NCBI GenBank assembly: GCA_028554755.1
Contig: JAPTOF010000006.1
Location: 14,569,001-14,633,000, forward strand
DNA length: 64,000 nt
Source of the DNA: Cordia subcordata
Lineage: Eukaryota; Streptophyta; Magnoliopsida; Boraginales; Cordiaceae
Reading direction: 5' to 3'
In this document: in pieces, positions 1 through 15,892 of the stretch
Layout: each line of letters begins with the position of its first letter
Position numbering within the stretch: position 1 is the first letter of the stretch
Position numbers and translations under genes: made by a program
Notes under the pieces: model-generated
The model's input: only the letters and a program-made list of their open reading frames with translations
Databases searched by the model: none
What the model was told of the DNA's origin: nothing

Positions 1-660
1 ATTTGACAATTACTAGTTCTTAATTAAGTTTGGCTCCCCATCTTGATTTCTAACTCTTTTCTAATATAAGATATTTTTCATAAGATGTCTCATTTGTAAT
101 TATAAAAAAATTACCATGGATTTAGGGACTTATATTTTTAAGTTATAGTTTCGACATGTTATATCTATAATATATATTTTTAAAGTCCACTAATTCAATT
201 TTTCCCTCCATACCTTCTTGCACCATCTATGTATTTATATATTATATAAAGTAGAGTTCATGCCCAAGCCTTCAATAAAGCACTACATGTATAGTGCTCT
301 GCATAAGCACTGTATATCATAATGTGCATTAGCAATACACGCACAATACATAGCAGTATATGTGTTCAAAATTTTTATATTATATATTTGAAACTCTTAT
401 GTGATATGTTCAAAGTTTTTATATTTTATGTTCAACATTTTTATTATTCACAACTTTTTAACAATAAGTTCATGAGTTTAATTTTTCATGACTCTTATAT
501 TATATGTTCAAAAGTGTTAGATAATATTCAAAGCTCTTATAGTATATGTTTAGAATTTTTATATTTTACGTTCAACACTTTTAATTATTCACAATTTTTT
601 AAAAATAAGCTCATAAGTTTAATTTTTCACGACTCTCATATTACATGTTCAAAAGTTTTA
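1..660. mobile_element. Left half of a small AT-rich non-autonomous element (family X), split by the Tekay element
   Basis: There is no credible gene here. A hairpin-forming block at about 278-315 (AGTGCTCTGCATAAGCACT core) is followed at about 355-660 by short imperfect tandem repeats built around ATGTTCAAA plus AT-rich spacers. The same kind of GTTCA repeats resumes just right of the Tekay LTR (22191-22330), and a similar hairpin recurs at 22739-22765. The two stretches therefore look like halves of one element. The motif GTCTCATTTGTAA near 87-99 recurs inverted near 22796-22810 and may mark the outer ends. The short methionine-initiated reading frame over the repeats at 322-681 is low-complexity. 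Element superfamily unknown. Confidence 0.45.
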
Positions 661-2093
661 AATAAAATTCCAAACGTCTAAAGTTCAAAGGAGTCAAAAA
701 AAGAAGAAATTTCCAACAAAGCAAGAGTTACATAACGAACTCTATGAAATGAGTCTAAATCCTTATTTGAGTTAAAGTAAAACAAATGTCCAAATCATCA
801 AATGGAAGAAAATACTAATAACAATGATATTAAGAACTTCTACCAGTCCAAGCATTCTCTAGCTATTTTATTTCTTATCTGCAACAAACTATTGACAATC
901 AGGATGAGTAAAGAAATTTACTCAGTAACTGGACATCGTCCCAGTTAAAAAATAATAATAATATAAATAAATAAAAACAAGACTTTTAGGCACAACCAAG
1001 GTGACCAATGGAAGAGTTTTCTACCTTTTAAAAGAAATCTTTCTGACACAGACGTAGACGCTGTATAAAACTAAACTGTAACACATATACATCCTTAACC
1101 CGGTCAAAACCATAACCAACAAATTTAAACCACATCTAAGCAAAACCCGTACCATGAACCATCATAAGAGTTTCAAGACACCCATTTTAAACACCGTTAC
1201 ACATAGCCAAATACCAAAGAATGATATATAATAATAAAATCAACTCTAAAATAAATAAGATCTCAAATCCAAAAGTTGGTTGAGGCCACTCTTAGTCATG
1301 GCGGCATAGGTCCAAAATAATGGTTGAATCCTTAACCCCCAAAGTAAGTGGATATCCAAACATAACTGTAATACCTCAAAACAGTAATCGGTGTACCATA
1401 CACCATCAAAGTCCAAAACAAAACACAACCTTAAACCAATAACAAAATCCCAAAAGGTCCAAGATCAATATAATTTCTTGAAACAAAGTCCCTAGTTGGA
1501 TCAATTTTCTTTTATGAAAATCTCAAGTCTATTACGTCAAATAAAATTCCTTTTTTTTCACTACTGGTATAACTAAAAGAATATGAACCCTTAAAATCTA
1601 GAAATTGAAAATCATTCCGAAAAATATACGTAGGCACGTGAACAAACTTGGTTTTAATTCTTTTTCTAAACAGAATTTGCACTAACATACATATAAACTA
1701 ATTATGCACATTGACCTTCACAAACATGTGTATGACTTGAACAACATCCACTATTTTTTTCTTCCTCAGAGAGTGAGTCCAAATTTTCAAACTCACACAT
1801 GAATTACTACACTAGTGTGATACTCATTTCAAGCCATAGTGACAATCACATACTAATATCACCTAAACACCATTCGTATAAAAATAATATTGCCCTTGAA
1901 TGCCTACAGGCAAATCGTGCTAATGGCACGCTACGTTGCTGTAGAGTTCGGTAATTAAGTTAATAAAGAAAATAGAAAATTTTTTTTCTCCACCTATCAA
2001 ACTAGCACGATAACCATTTATGAATTGTATCCACAAACTTTTCACTATATCTTTTTCAAATTGTAACAAATAGCAGATCATTGTTCCATACAT

Positions 2094-2847
2094 GATGTGT
2101 TCGTTTTGTGTGTCAATGTGTTGCATGTTTATACTTGTTTTGAGGTGTTTTGTACTTTATTAAGTGTATTAATATAGCATTTAGGCCATACTTGGGCATA
2201 TTAGAGTTTACATGTTCATAGTTGAGCTTAGGACTTAAATGTTACACTAATGAACACTTATTACTTGTTTTAGGTGAGATCTAGAGAGATAATTGGAGCT
2301 TGATTGATGGTGATTGAGATGTGGAGCAAAGCCAAGGGTGTTTTGGACACAAAGAGATCAAGAAAAGTATATTTGAAAGTCGCCAGATGAAGATTGGAGC
2401 ACTCGAGAAGAAATCGGCTCACGAGGAGCAAAATTGGGCCAAGGAGCAGGGGAGGCCGGTCGTCCTCAACCCTAGGCTGGCCAACCGGCCAAGTTAGAAT
2501 CCAAGCCCTTTAGGTCAGTTGACCTAGCTCCCAGGCTGGTCCCCAGACTGGTCCCTCGACAGAGCGCGAAAATTGCTTACTTTAAGCTATTTTTCAGCAA
2601 AATTAAAGAACTTTTCATCTAACCTTTGAACCCCCATTTTCCAAAACCCTAAATCCTCTCTCACCCATCTCACACACACTCACCTAAACACATTTTATCA
2701 CTAATAATCAAGGATCTAAGAGGACCAAACACAAAATTTAGGGCTCATGCTCATGGATTGTAATGGATTAGCTTTTGATAGAAGGGTATATTTCTTATCT
2801 TCCTTTTATCCCAAGTTAATATTTGTATAGGTAGAGAGTGTAAGGTG

Positions 2848-2882
<35 letters not shown>

Positions 2883-4002
2883 GCTTGTGCTTAGGGTTTA
2901 TATAGCAAATTTACATACATGTCTATGTATTTGTAGAAATGCCTCAATGATGTTGCTTATGTATATTAAAGTCTATTATGCTATTAACCATCTCTAAATC
3001 ATTATGCTAGCATGTCTATGTGTTTGTGTAGTGATTACATGAAATGGGTATGCTTGTATATATATCTATGCGTGTGCTTGTATACCTAATAGCATAAATA
3101 GCTTCTATTGCTTGCATGTTGGGTGCTATAGAGTAAATTAGTGTAATCTAAGTATATCTATGTACTTAGTAGTATAATAGGCTAGTTTATTCTTGAACGT
3201 CATGCCTTAGATGTGTATGCTTTGTGCTCAATAGTTAATTTCCGTTATTATGGTAAGGATCGATGGTGCATAACTTATAAATAGCCTAAGTCGAGTCCTC
3301 TTTGACTTTAAATCCAACCAATAGGTGTCTAGATAGGTTTAGTTGCCATTAGTTCTTTTAGAAAGCTAGTTAGTCCACCCTAAGCCCCTAGGTTCATAAG
3401 GACCATGTCATAGCTCTAGGTAGACATTCTTAGGGATGGATTCGCACCGAGTCCTAGGAATAGATTACGAAACTAATCAGTGGACTAAGCGATAGGGTTA
3501 GATCGATCTAAATCACCTAGAATCCTAACTAACTAGTCCTAATGCCTAAGTTGTAAGGACCACGCCATGGCTCTAGGAAGACGTCCTTAAGGACAGACTT
3601 GCATTGAGTCCTAGGGTTTCATTGGGAGCTTAGATGAAAGCAGCCAAGTATAATCCATCAAGCCACCTTAAAATGACATAGTAATAACCCATAGGCAAGT
3701 TATAATCACTCTAGTCCCTATCTCTGACGTTTGACTCCTCTTAGATCACTTGATTCCCTTGTCACACACATACACCACCTTTATTTCCTTACCTTTAGAT
3801 TAGGCTTATCTTTCCCAAATTCCCTTAAGCCAAAAATTCCAAAACAATAGTAGTCTAGAGACCTAACACAAAGCCTTTTAGCACACACTTAGCTTAGGAC
3901 ACCATACATGTTTGGCCTCCCCGTGGATTCAACCTTGCACTTGCACGTACTGTATTACACACGACCCACGTGCTTGCAGGCTATTTAGGCTTATGCTCAT
4001 TA
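2094..4002. mobile_element. Insertion inside the Tekay LTR, probably a solo LTR of another Ty3/gypsy element
   Basis: The LTR copy at 20.3-22.2 kb runs directly from the equivalent of 2093 to the equivalent of 4003, so about 1.9 kb was inserted here. I find no reading frame of note. The segment has a (TA)n run at 2851-2876, a GC-rich part near 2450-2570 with repeated GGCCGG/CTGGTC motifs, and a right end with CGTGGATTC and a GCTTGCAGG near the edge, which resembles the 3' end of Athila/Tat-type LTRs. Exact ends and target duplication are not clear. Solo LTR is an inference from length and lack of coding; a non-LTR insertion is not excluded. Confidence 0.5.
2851..2876. repeat. (TA)n microsatellite
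   Basis: An uninterrupted TA dinucleotide run inside the 1.9-kb insertion. Confidence 0.9.
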
Positions 4003-4488
4003 ACAATTATTTTTATCATCCTTTTATTATCACATAATTTTCGGCATAGCTATAATATATTTAAGAAAATTTAGTTCCAAAATCTAGAATTTTGCAGAGA
4101 GAAAAGAGAATAGTCCTACTTAACTTAAGAGAAAATTCACACCAAAGCCCTAGAATTTCAATTCCAAGTTGCCTAATCTCTGGACTTGCTCTTTGAATTC
4201 GATATTTCTCCTTGTGGCTCAACCCTCTGTATCAAGCCAATTCAAATGTTTGGAGTCAAGAAACTGATACCCCGTTTAAATTGTCATCGTGCTTTCTTAT
4301 AGATATCATTCACCCAATTTCCTCGTACCCAATCTACAGAATATGGGTTTTTGTTAAGATTTGTGTTGATTGATTTTCATCAAGACTCTTAAGTATGGCA
4401 TGGGGTCCATCAACAATAACAGATAAGGTCAATAGAAATTAATAAATGGAATTTAAAATTACAAAGAAAAAAATAACGGATCGTTACA

Positions 4489-4827
4489 TCTCACTACCCC
4501 TAAAAAAGTCACTACCCCTAAAAAAGTTTTCGCTCGAAACATACATACCGGGGCTCATAAACAAATAGAGATGCTTCTCCCAAACTTCAGTTTCTCGAGC
4601 CCAGGTAGCCTATCTTTTCATTCTACCTCTCTATTGAACCTTTGCGTACAAAAAGGCCCTTCTCCTGAGAACTTGTTGCTTCGGATCTATTATTCTTATT
4701 GACTCTTCCTCAAAGGTCAAATTCCCTCTAATAGAAATGTCTTTATGGCAAATTATGTGACTTGGATCAAGTACGTACTTTCTCAGCTGTGAAATATGGA
4801 ATACATTGTGAACCTCAACCAAAGAGG
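4489..4827 (-). pseudogene. Ty3/gypsy polyprotein C-terminus (post-integrase and chromodomain-like end)
   Basis: On the minus strand the translation contains VHNVFHISQLRKYV, the hallmark found between integrase and chromodomain in chromoviruses, followed by TFEEESIRI and a chromodomain-like tail with a TWARE segment (about 4600-4580) after an in-frame stop. It is the downstream continuation of the integrase region at 15893-16900: the upstream part stops at YRFALPR at about 15895, exactly where the copia element was inserted. The distance from here to the LTR is about 0.1 kb, as expected for Tekay-like elements. The gene is dead (stop codons, separated by about 11 kb). Confidence 0.8.
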
Positions 4828-6383
4828 TGTAGGAAATTGGGGAGACTTTCTCCAAATTTTCACACGCAGGATCAAGCTCTAGAATTAAATTTTTTTAAGA
4901 GATTTAGAATTACCTTATAATTTTTGCGCTAAAAATACCTTGCCTTGCGAAAGCACTGAACTCTTCCTTTTCGTACGTGATCAAGAATAGTAGGAAGAAC
5001 CTATTTTGATTTATGGGTTTGGAAGAGTATTTTGACAATTGTTTTTGGGATTAGGTTTTTCTCAAAAGCCATCATATTTAGAAAAAGTGAATTCTCTTTA
5101 TATACAGAATGGGCTTTCTATAAAGTTTATCCCTACAAACCAATAAGTCTAACTCTTTGGATTCAGAATTATGGACTTCTCAAATCCAAATTAAAGTCCA
5201 AATTAAATTCATATTTAATTTATAAACAATAGCCCATAAATTAATTTTGATTCACATATCCAGTGTTAGCTACACATAATCAAAATTAATTCCATGACTC
5301 GTAATAAGTAATTAAACATTATAACATTTAATTTTCAATTAAATATCTATAATGTTAATTTCTCGTAATATCATTCAATTCATAGTTAAATAATAACACG
5401 TCTAATTCTTAATTAAACATGTTTGAGATAATTACAATAGGGTCAATCCTACAACTAATTCTCAACCACATGCGTGACTCTGTTGGTTCAAACTTAAACT
5501 AGTAATACAAGGACTATTCTTGTGTTAATCAATGATACCATCTAGTAATGGTTCCTGACATCCGGATAAGCTGAATAATTGCAAGGCAATATTCAAAGAA
5601 CCTGGGCACTATGGTGGATTCCTTATGAGCCTCGATATTCCAAAATAACACTAAGGGCATGGTAAACTGTCAAACCCCTAATCAGCTATTCCATGTCAAG
5701 TCCCCAATCTCGTCATGACTTATCATGACATAACCACGTGACGCATAACCTGGAAAGCTTTGGCCAAAGTCTTGATAAATTAGGATGAAGCAGAATATCA
5801 TTCTCTTAATACCTGGAGTAGTCAATCCCATCTTGAGCTACGTATTAACTTCGCGACACTTGCCCATACCCAGCAGCCTTTCATCACCAGGTTAGAAATC
5901 CGGATAGTCTGGTACTAAACTATAAGGAGTAATTCACAAGTTTTTTTTACAGTCTCAAGTCTGAGGGAATAAAACATCCATGAGCATCACAAGCTGTCCT
6001 CTGACAGTAGGGTACATACGATAAGACACTCGTAATAAAGTCATGTTCATTGAGCATGTTCCATACCTTACCGTGGGTCACATTGATGTCTCCACACCCC
6101 CTGGTTATGAGGATAACCAACTCATGTGATGCACTATAAATTATGCTTGATAAAATTGATATCCTAGTATCAATTCTATCATTAGGTTACAAATGATGTT
6201 TAAGGACAATCGGGATATTCCTCATTAACATAATCTTTTTAGGTCATCATAAGGACTATATCATGATTTAACTACTGAGGAGAAGATGTACGATATGATG
6301 TAAGGCCAAAAACAAAATGATTCATTTACAAATCATTATGAAGTCTACAACAGACGGCTGACTTTAGGGAACTATTCCTAACA
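4828..6383 (-). mobile_element. Ty1/copia 3' LTR (left copy)
   Basis: This is a 1.56-kb direct repeat of 14378-15892. The left end reads TGTAGGAAAT and the right end ATTCCTAACA, giving TG...CA termini with short inverted repeats. Immediately right of it, the minus strand reads AAATGGGAGA before TGTTAGG, the purine-rich junction typical of plant copia 3' LTRs. The left flank AGAGG (4823-4827) nearly matches AGAGC at 15893-15897, the expected 5-bp target duplication. It interrupts the gypsy pol gene. A short plus-strand frame at 5032-5232 is chance. Confidence 0.8.
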
Positions 6384-10259
<3,876 letters not shown>

Positions 10260-10273
10260 TCTTGCTTTTATAG
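10260..10273 (-). promoter_or_regulatory. TATA-box-like site downstream of the pararetroviral ORFs
   Basis: On the minus strand this reads CTATAAAAGCAAG. It lies about 200 bases beyond the last pararetroviral frame (10469), in a non-coding stretch. In Caulimoviridae the pregenomic promoter lies in the large intergenic region after the last ORF, so the position fits. Activity is not shown. Confidence 0.35.
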
Positions 10274-10468
10274 ACACTTGGGTGCTCAGATTTGAAACAA
10301 AATTTCAAAACAACTTTCCACGGACTTCACTTATTTGGAATCCGGGAATAATAATTACAGACACTGTGTATTACAGTAAAAAGTAAAACCTACTATTTAT
10401 CTACAGTAGAAAGCAGACTTGATTTGTCCTATACGACAAATCTACTTTTCACCTAACCTATCTTTATC

Positions 10469-11848
10469 CTATTGAGGTGGACCGGAAGATTCTTCCTGTC
10501 TTTGCTTTATCTGCAACGGACCCTGTAACGTGTCTTTCATTGATTCGAACACGTCATCCAAGGAATAGTTTCCTTCTTCCTCTAGATCCTGCGATTGACC
10601 TGCAAGACAAAAATATCTGCTGCCCTGCTGCTGTGACGCCTCCATTGACATCTCCAATGGTGATGAAGATTCACCTTTTTGAGTGAACTGGACCATCTCT
10701 TCCTTGATTTGATCCATATATGCCATCATAATATCTTGTGATGATATTTTTGGATTTTTCTTCTACAACTTGATTGCAAATTGCTCAAAGGGTGATTTAG
10801 GAGAATCCTGAATCATCATCATCTTCTTCTTCTTCAATTCCTCCTTATACTGAGAAATCCTTTCTTCAATCTCTTTTATTTGATCCTGAGCAAATAATTA
10901 ACCTGTGCTAGGATCTTTCTGGATCATCTTATGCCAGAATTTTGTGAAGAATATCTTCTTCAAACACGGAATATGTTGTTGTTGAGTATGTCCAACTTTT
11001 GGTATCCATCCGACTATCCGGGGGATTGAAAAATCCAGAAAGAAATACATGGACGTTGTACCTTCAACATATTGTTGCTGGTCTTCAAGATTTGCGACTC
11101 TCGGCAAACGCTGCAACCATTCTGTATATAGTCCTTTGAATGGCTCCGGTAATATTGTCGGTGAAGGACCAAAGAAATTCCACCAAATTATGAACCAAGA
11201 TGGAATCTCCTTGTCGACAACATGGGTAGCAATCTTCACGAACCATGAATGCTTCCGCTGCTCATTCTCGAAGTAAAATACCTTCGTAAAAGCATCCATA
11301 TAATTCCAATATGAATATTGCATTGGGGTCTTCAGGTTGAATGAACTGTACTCCCTTAATTTGTGAGTACTCAGGCCCAATTCATCTAGATTAATGAGAC
11401 CTTTGATGAAGATTTTGCTATAAGCAATATCTCTGGACATCATATCTGCCTTATCATTCTTCTTGAAATGCTCAAATTCAGCAGAGAACATTTTTATGAG
11501 TATATTCTCATAATGGTGTCTAGTCTTATATGATTGAGCTGGAAAGGAAAACTCATCAAGATATTTTTGCATGAGTATTCAAGGATCCTGTTTATATGCA
11601 AGATCTCTCTGTGAAAAATACAGGATTATTTCCTGTTGATTACATTGTGAATATTGTAAGGCATCATCATGCTTTGTATTATTCAGAGCTAAGGCAAATG
11701 AGATTTTACTATCTCCAGCCTTCTTCTCCTGGTCATCAATGAATTTTATTAATTCAGCATACACAGGAGAATTTGGATGTAGGAGTCTGAGGTCCATCTT
11801 CTCAGCCCAAAGTATATTTCTCCGGTGTTCAGCCTCCTCAACAACCAA
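10469..11848 (-). pseudogene. Second ORF of an endogenous pararetrovirus-like element, function unknown (fragmented)
   Basis: Three minus-strand frames follow one another: 11848-11579 (89 codons), 11572-10898 (224 codons) and 10729-10469 (86 codons). They look like one original ORF broken by stops and small shifts. The product is rich in charged and aromatic residues, has no transmembrane segment and ends in a Gln/Glu/Ser-rich tail with a predicted helical look. I do not recognise a domain. It lies downstream of the RNase H region, a position in which florendovirus-type caulimovirids carry an ORF2 of unknown function; that link is inferred from order only. Confidence 0.5.
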
Positions 11849-11969
11849 TTCAATTGCTTTATTTGTGTAATGGTAATCTAGGGCCTCATTTCCCCTACCA
11901 CGACCACTTTGTTGGGCATATTTCCCATGGCCTTGATTTTTTGGGCAGTTTGATTGGGCATATTTCCCC

Positions 11970-12420
11970 TACCCTTTTGGGCTTCTTCTCCCCTCTCCGG
12001 AGGCTGCATTCTGCAAAAATTCACCAGTAAGAAAATCAAGTAAACTATTATTCTTTCCCTGAATATGTTTGATTTCAAAATCAAATGGGACTAAATTGGC
12101 CTGCCACCTAGCAAACATTTGCTTTGAAACATCATGTTTGAAATCTTTATTAAACATATATTTTGCAGATTGGCAATAAGTTTTTATTAAAAACTTTTGA
12201 TTTAAAAGATCATCTTGAAATTTTAAAACACATTTGACAATTGCTAAAATCTCCTTAGCAACAGTAGCATAATTCTGCTGGCTATCATTTCACTTGGTGC
12301 CTAAGATGACCTGATTTGTCATATTCCTAACTAACACAAAACTAGTTGGAATACACTGTCTATCCTGACAAATATAAGCCTGAGATAATTTATATAAAAT
12401 CTCTATTTTATTACCACTTG
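11970..12420 (-). pseudogene. Pararetrovirus-like RNase H region (end of RT-RNase H)
   Basis: Minus-strand translation shows the motif ATVAKEILAIV, then CQSAKYM, then FARWQA and a C-terminal NSLLDFLTGEFLQ. This is the RNase H C-terminal pattern of Caulimoviridae (NxxxDFLTREF) rather than of Ty3/gypsy. An in-frame stop occurs near 12290. The reverse transcriptase that should lie between protease and RNase H is mostly absent: only a short stretch separates this from the protease motif at about 12480, so a deletion of most of RT is likely. The copy is not functional. Confidence 0.6.
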
Positions 12421-12469
12421 CTTAACTTAATGAATGAGTGGTTTTTTCAAAATATTTGGTAGGAATTAA

Positions 12470-12962
12470 TCATTCCTGAATACAATTTAGATCTGCTCCA
12501 CTATCTATAAGAGCAACTAATTCTTTCCTAAACTCTCTTTTTATTAAAAGAGTAATTTTAACTAACCATTTTTGTGAAGTTATAAACTCCATTTTTCCTA
12601 AGAATGGATCTATTTCTAATCCACTTTCCTGGATAATAGCTTTTCCTTTATCCATTTTATCTAACCTATTAGTTAGAATTCCTATTTGATCTTTTATTGT
12701 TATATTTTCTTGAGATAATATTTTTCTCTTTTTTCAGGTTATCTACCTCTATCTGGAGATCCTGAACTATGGTTAATGAGGGTGGTCTATTCCTATCCTC
12801 TAGCCTTCTCCTAACTTCCTTAAGAGTATAAGGCACAAAATCCCTATGCGAAAACTCTATTGTCTCCTCTAATTCCTTATTTTTTCCTAAGGGATCTAAG
12901 ATTTTATCTCTAATTTCTGAATCCTTAATTATTCTTAAGAGTTCAATATTATTATTTGTCAA
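12470..12962 (-). pseudogene. Pararetrovirus-like coat/protease region
   Basis: The minus-strand frame 12962-12669 gives a charged coiled-coil-like segment (repeated Leu/Glu/Lys; a LQIEVDNLKKEK stretch). The frame 12655-12470 contains ALIDSGADLNCIQE, an aspartic-protease active site (DSGA) in the form used by caulimovirus-type A3 peptidases. The two frames are separated by a short gap with a frame change. Together with the RNase H and ORF2-like parts the order is protease - (RT lost) - RNase H - ORF2, all on the minus strand, inside the copia internal region. Confidence 0.6.
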
Positions 12963-14365
12963 AACATTTAATTAACAATTAATTAAATTTTATATGAATT
13001 TTATTTATTAGTTAGTCATACTAATTAAAAACATGCCCAATAATAAAATTTGGTCCAAAGACCAAAAGTCTATTGTCAATTTAAATTAATCAATATTAAT
13101 TTAACTTGGTAGCCCAATATAACGAGTCAATTATCCACTGTAGGTAACAATAAAAGGACACAAGAAGAACCAAAGAAGTAAATAGCAGAAGTGGTCAAGA
13201 TGTGCTAAGGGCTCGTTTGGATTGGCTTTTTTAACAAACGTTTTTTTTAACAGCTTTTGAAAAATATTTTTTTTTAGAAGCTGAAAATTCTAGCTTCTAA
13301 AAAAATCTATATTTGATTTTTTTTTAAGTTTCAACTTTTTTTGAAGCCAAATCAAATAGTTATTAAAAATTTTATGTAACTTTTTCAGGAAAAAAAAATT
13401 ATTTTTTCTTAAAAAAAGTTAATCTAAACAGGCCCTAATGCCACTTTAAAGGTACTTGGTTTGAAATTATGCAGAGACTTTTTTAATTTTCTTTTCTTTT
13501 TTTTGGATAATATAAAAAAGCTTAGTCACCATCATCTTCCCAAGATGCAACCCTTGGAGCCATCTTATTGGAGAAGAGCTGCCACTAGAATACTTGCTAA
13601 TAGCATTTCAAAACTTTTCTTTAAGCAGATCTAATACACGAAAGGTCAGAAGAGAACAAAAATATTGCCCTTTTTCTATGCTACGGCAGAAAGATGAAGC
13701 TAACGAAAAATAATAATAATATTATTATTATTTAATTTTTTAAAAACAATAGCAACACTAATTGAAATAAAACCAAGAATCACCAAGGGCTTTCCCTGCG
13801 ACCTTAACCAGCATAGATTTATACTGTAAAAGTTTTTATACCAAAAAAAAAAAAAAAACCCTCTACAGCCAAGCATATACTGCAGAAAAAGAGTTATGGC
13901 TGGCAACAAACATCATCAATGTCTAGCCTCAACCAAAAGAGATTTTTTTTTTTTTTTCTTTCTTTGAAGAGTCTGATTACCTACTCCGATTTCCGTCGAT
14001 TCAAGATAGTTTTGGTAGTCGATGATAAGGCCACACAAAAAGTAAATTTCAATCAATTAGATTCCAAGATTTGATCCAAAACGAAACAATAAGATCAAAA
14101 TAGTTTCTAAAATGCAATGAGCATTAATGACGGCACACACAAAAAGAAGATTATGTCTAGGCCATCAATACACGTCTATGGTATATGTAAAATTAAGTTT
14201 GTAATAAAGACAATCATTATTACTATTAACTCATTTATTATGGGCGTTACGAGACAACCCATGGATTGAAATCATCTAAACACCCAAATCATTAAGTATG
14301 CGTCTCGCATATACATATTACAGAATTATACGATAAAATCAAATAATTAGAATAAAAGAGCCTTG
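12963..14365 (-). mobile_element. Remaining copia internal region, 5' side, non-coding
   Basis: This AT-rich sequence lies between the pararetroviral fragment and the copia primer binding site. It contains a foldback MITE (13208-13436), poly(A)/poly(T) runs near 13845 and 13941, and no supported frame. The short minus-strand frame at 13700-13909 is low-complexity. Confidence 0.5.
13208..13436. mobile_element. Foldback MITE
   Basis: The left end AGGGCTCGTTTGGATTGGC and the right end (complement) AGGGCCTGTTTAGATTAAC form imperfect terminal inverted repeats. The interior is rich in T and A runs and can fold back. There is no coding potential. A clear target duplication was not seen. The type resembles plant hAT-like MITEs starting GGGCCTGTTT. 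Confidence 0.5.
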
Positions 14366-14377
14366 GCTTTAATACCA
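14366..14377 (-). other. Copia primer binding site
   Basis: Directly inside the right LTR the minus strand reads TGGTATTAAAGC, close to the tRNA-iMet primer site TGGTATCAGAGC. It sets the orientation of the copia element as minus. Confidence 0.6.
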
Positions 14378-15892
14378 CAATAGGAAATCGGGAAGATTTT
14401 CTCCGAATTTCCACACACAGTATCAAGCTCTAAAATTAAAATTTTTTAAGAAATATAGAATTACCTCGTAATTCTTGCGTTAAAAATACCTTGCCTTGCG
14501 GAAGTACCAAGCTCCTCCTCTTCGTACGCGATTGTCTATTTTAATTTCCAGGTTTGGAAGAGTATTACAATTATTTTTGAGATTAGGTTTTTCTCAAAAA
14601 CCATCGTATGTAGCAAAAGTGAATTATCTCTATATATAAAGAGGGAGAGGCTTTCTATAAAGCCCATCCCTATAACCAATAAGTCCAACTCTTTGTACTC
14701 AAAATTATGGACTTCTCAAATCCAAATTAGAGCTCAAATTAAATCCATATTTAATTTATAAATAATAGCCTATAAATTAATTTTGATCCACATATCCAAT
14801 GCTAGTTACACATAGTCGAAATTAATTCTATGACCCGTAATAATTAATTAAACATTATAATATTTAATTCTCAATTAAATATTTATAATGTTAATTACTC
14901 ATAATATTATTTAATTCATAGTTAAATAATAACACGTCTAATTATCAATTAAACATGATTGAGATAACTACAATAGGTTCAATCCTCCAACTAATTCTCT
15001 ACCATATGCGTGATTCTATATGTTCAAACTTAAACCGGTACTACAAGGACTATTCTTGTATTAATCGATAATACTATTTAGCAACGATTTCCAACATCTG
15101 AATAGGCCGAATAGTTGCAAGCTAATAGTCAACGAACCTGGGTACTACGATAGATTCCCTATGATTCTTGATATTCCAAAATAACCCTAGAGGCATGGTA
15201 AACTATCAAACCCCTAATCAGCTATTCCATGTCAAGTCCCAATCTCGTTATGACTCATCATGACACATACCGCGAAAAGCTTTGGCCAAAATCTTAATGA
15301 ATTAGGACTAAGCAGAATATCGTTCTCCTAATATGCAAAGCTGTCAATCCCATCTTGACCTACACATTGACTTCGCGGCACTTGCCCATGTCATCACTGG
15401 ATTAGAAATCTGAATAGTCTGATACCAAAGCATAGGGAATAATCAATAAGTCTCTATGGCAATCTTAGGTCTAAAGGAATACAACACCCATGAGCACCAC
15501 AAACTATCCTTTGACAGTAGGGTACATACCATAGGATGTTCGTAATAGAGTTTTATTCACTCAGCATGTCTCCACACCTCACCGTGGGTCACATTGGTGT
15601 CTCTACACCCTTTGATTGTTAGGATAACCAACTCATGTGATACACGATAACTTACGCTCGATCGAATTAATATCCTAGTATCAATTCTATCATTTGGTTA
15701 CGAACAAGGTTTAAGGACAACCGGCTATTCCTCATTCACATAGCCTCTTTAGGTCATCTTAAGGACTATGTCATGATTTAACAATTGAGGAAAAGATGTA
15801 CGAGATAACGTAAGGCCAAAAGTAAATGATTCATCTACAAATCAGTACAAAGTCTATAATAGACGACTAACTCTAGGACACCATTCCCAACA
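14378..15892 (-). mobile_element. Ty1/copia 5' LTR (right copy)
   Basis: Direct repeat of 4828-6383 over its whole length, with many substitutions and indels. It ends CCATTCCCAACA followed by AGAGC, matching AGAGG left of the other LTR. Its inner end has mutated (CAATAGGAAAT in place of TGTAGGAAAT). The divergence between the two LTRs shows an old insertion. Confidence 0.8.

Larger units (their letters stand above)
661..4488 (-). mobile_element. Ty3/gypsy (Del/Tekay-like) 3' LTR, 5-end-truncated on the + strand and carrying a nested insertion
   Basis: Bases 661-2093 and 4003-4488 align in order with 20291-22190, so they are a direct-repeat LTR pair. The right edge ends GGATCGTTACA, which on the minus strand reads TGTAACGATCC, a common gypsy LTR start. 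Just right of it on the minus strand are two copies of a TTTTTTAGGGGTAGTGA-type block that would serve as polypurine tract. Without the insertion this LTR is about 1.9 kb, against about 2.1 kb for its partner. The outer 194 bp (equivalent to 20097-20290) are missing. Many substitutions and small indels separate the pair, so the element is old. Confidence 0.8.

Noticed and set aside
322..681. 119-codon methionine-initiated frame on the plus strand
   Set aside because: Low-complexity repeats of the GTTCA-type element; no family match and biased AT codons.
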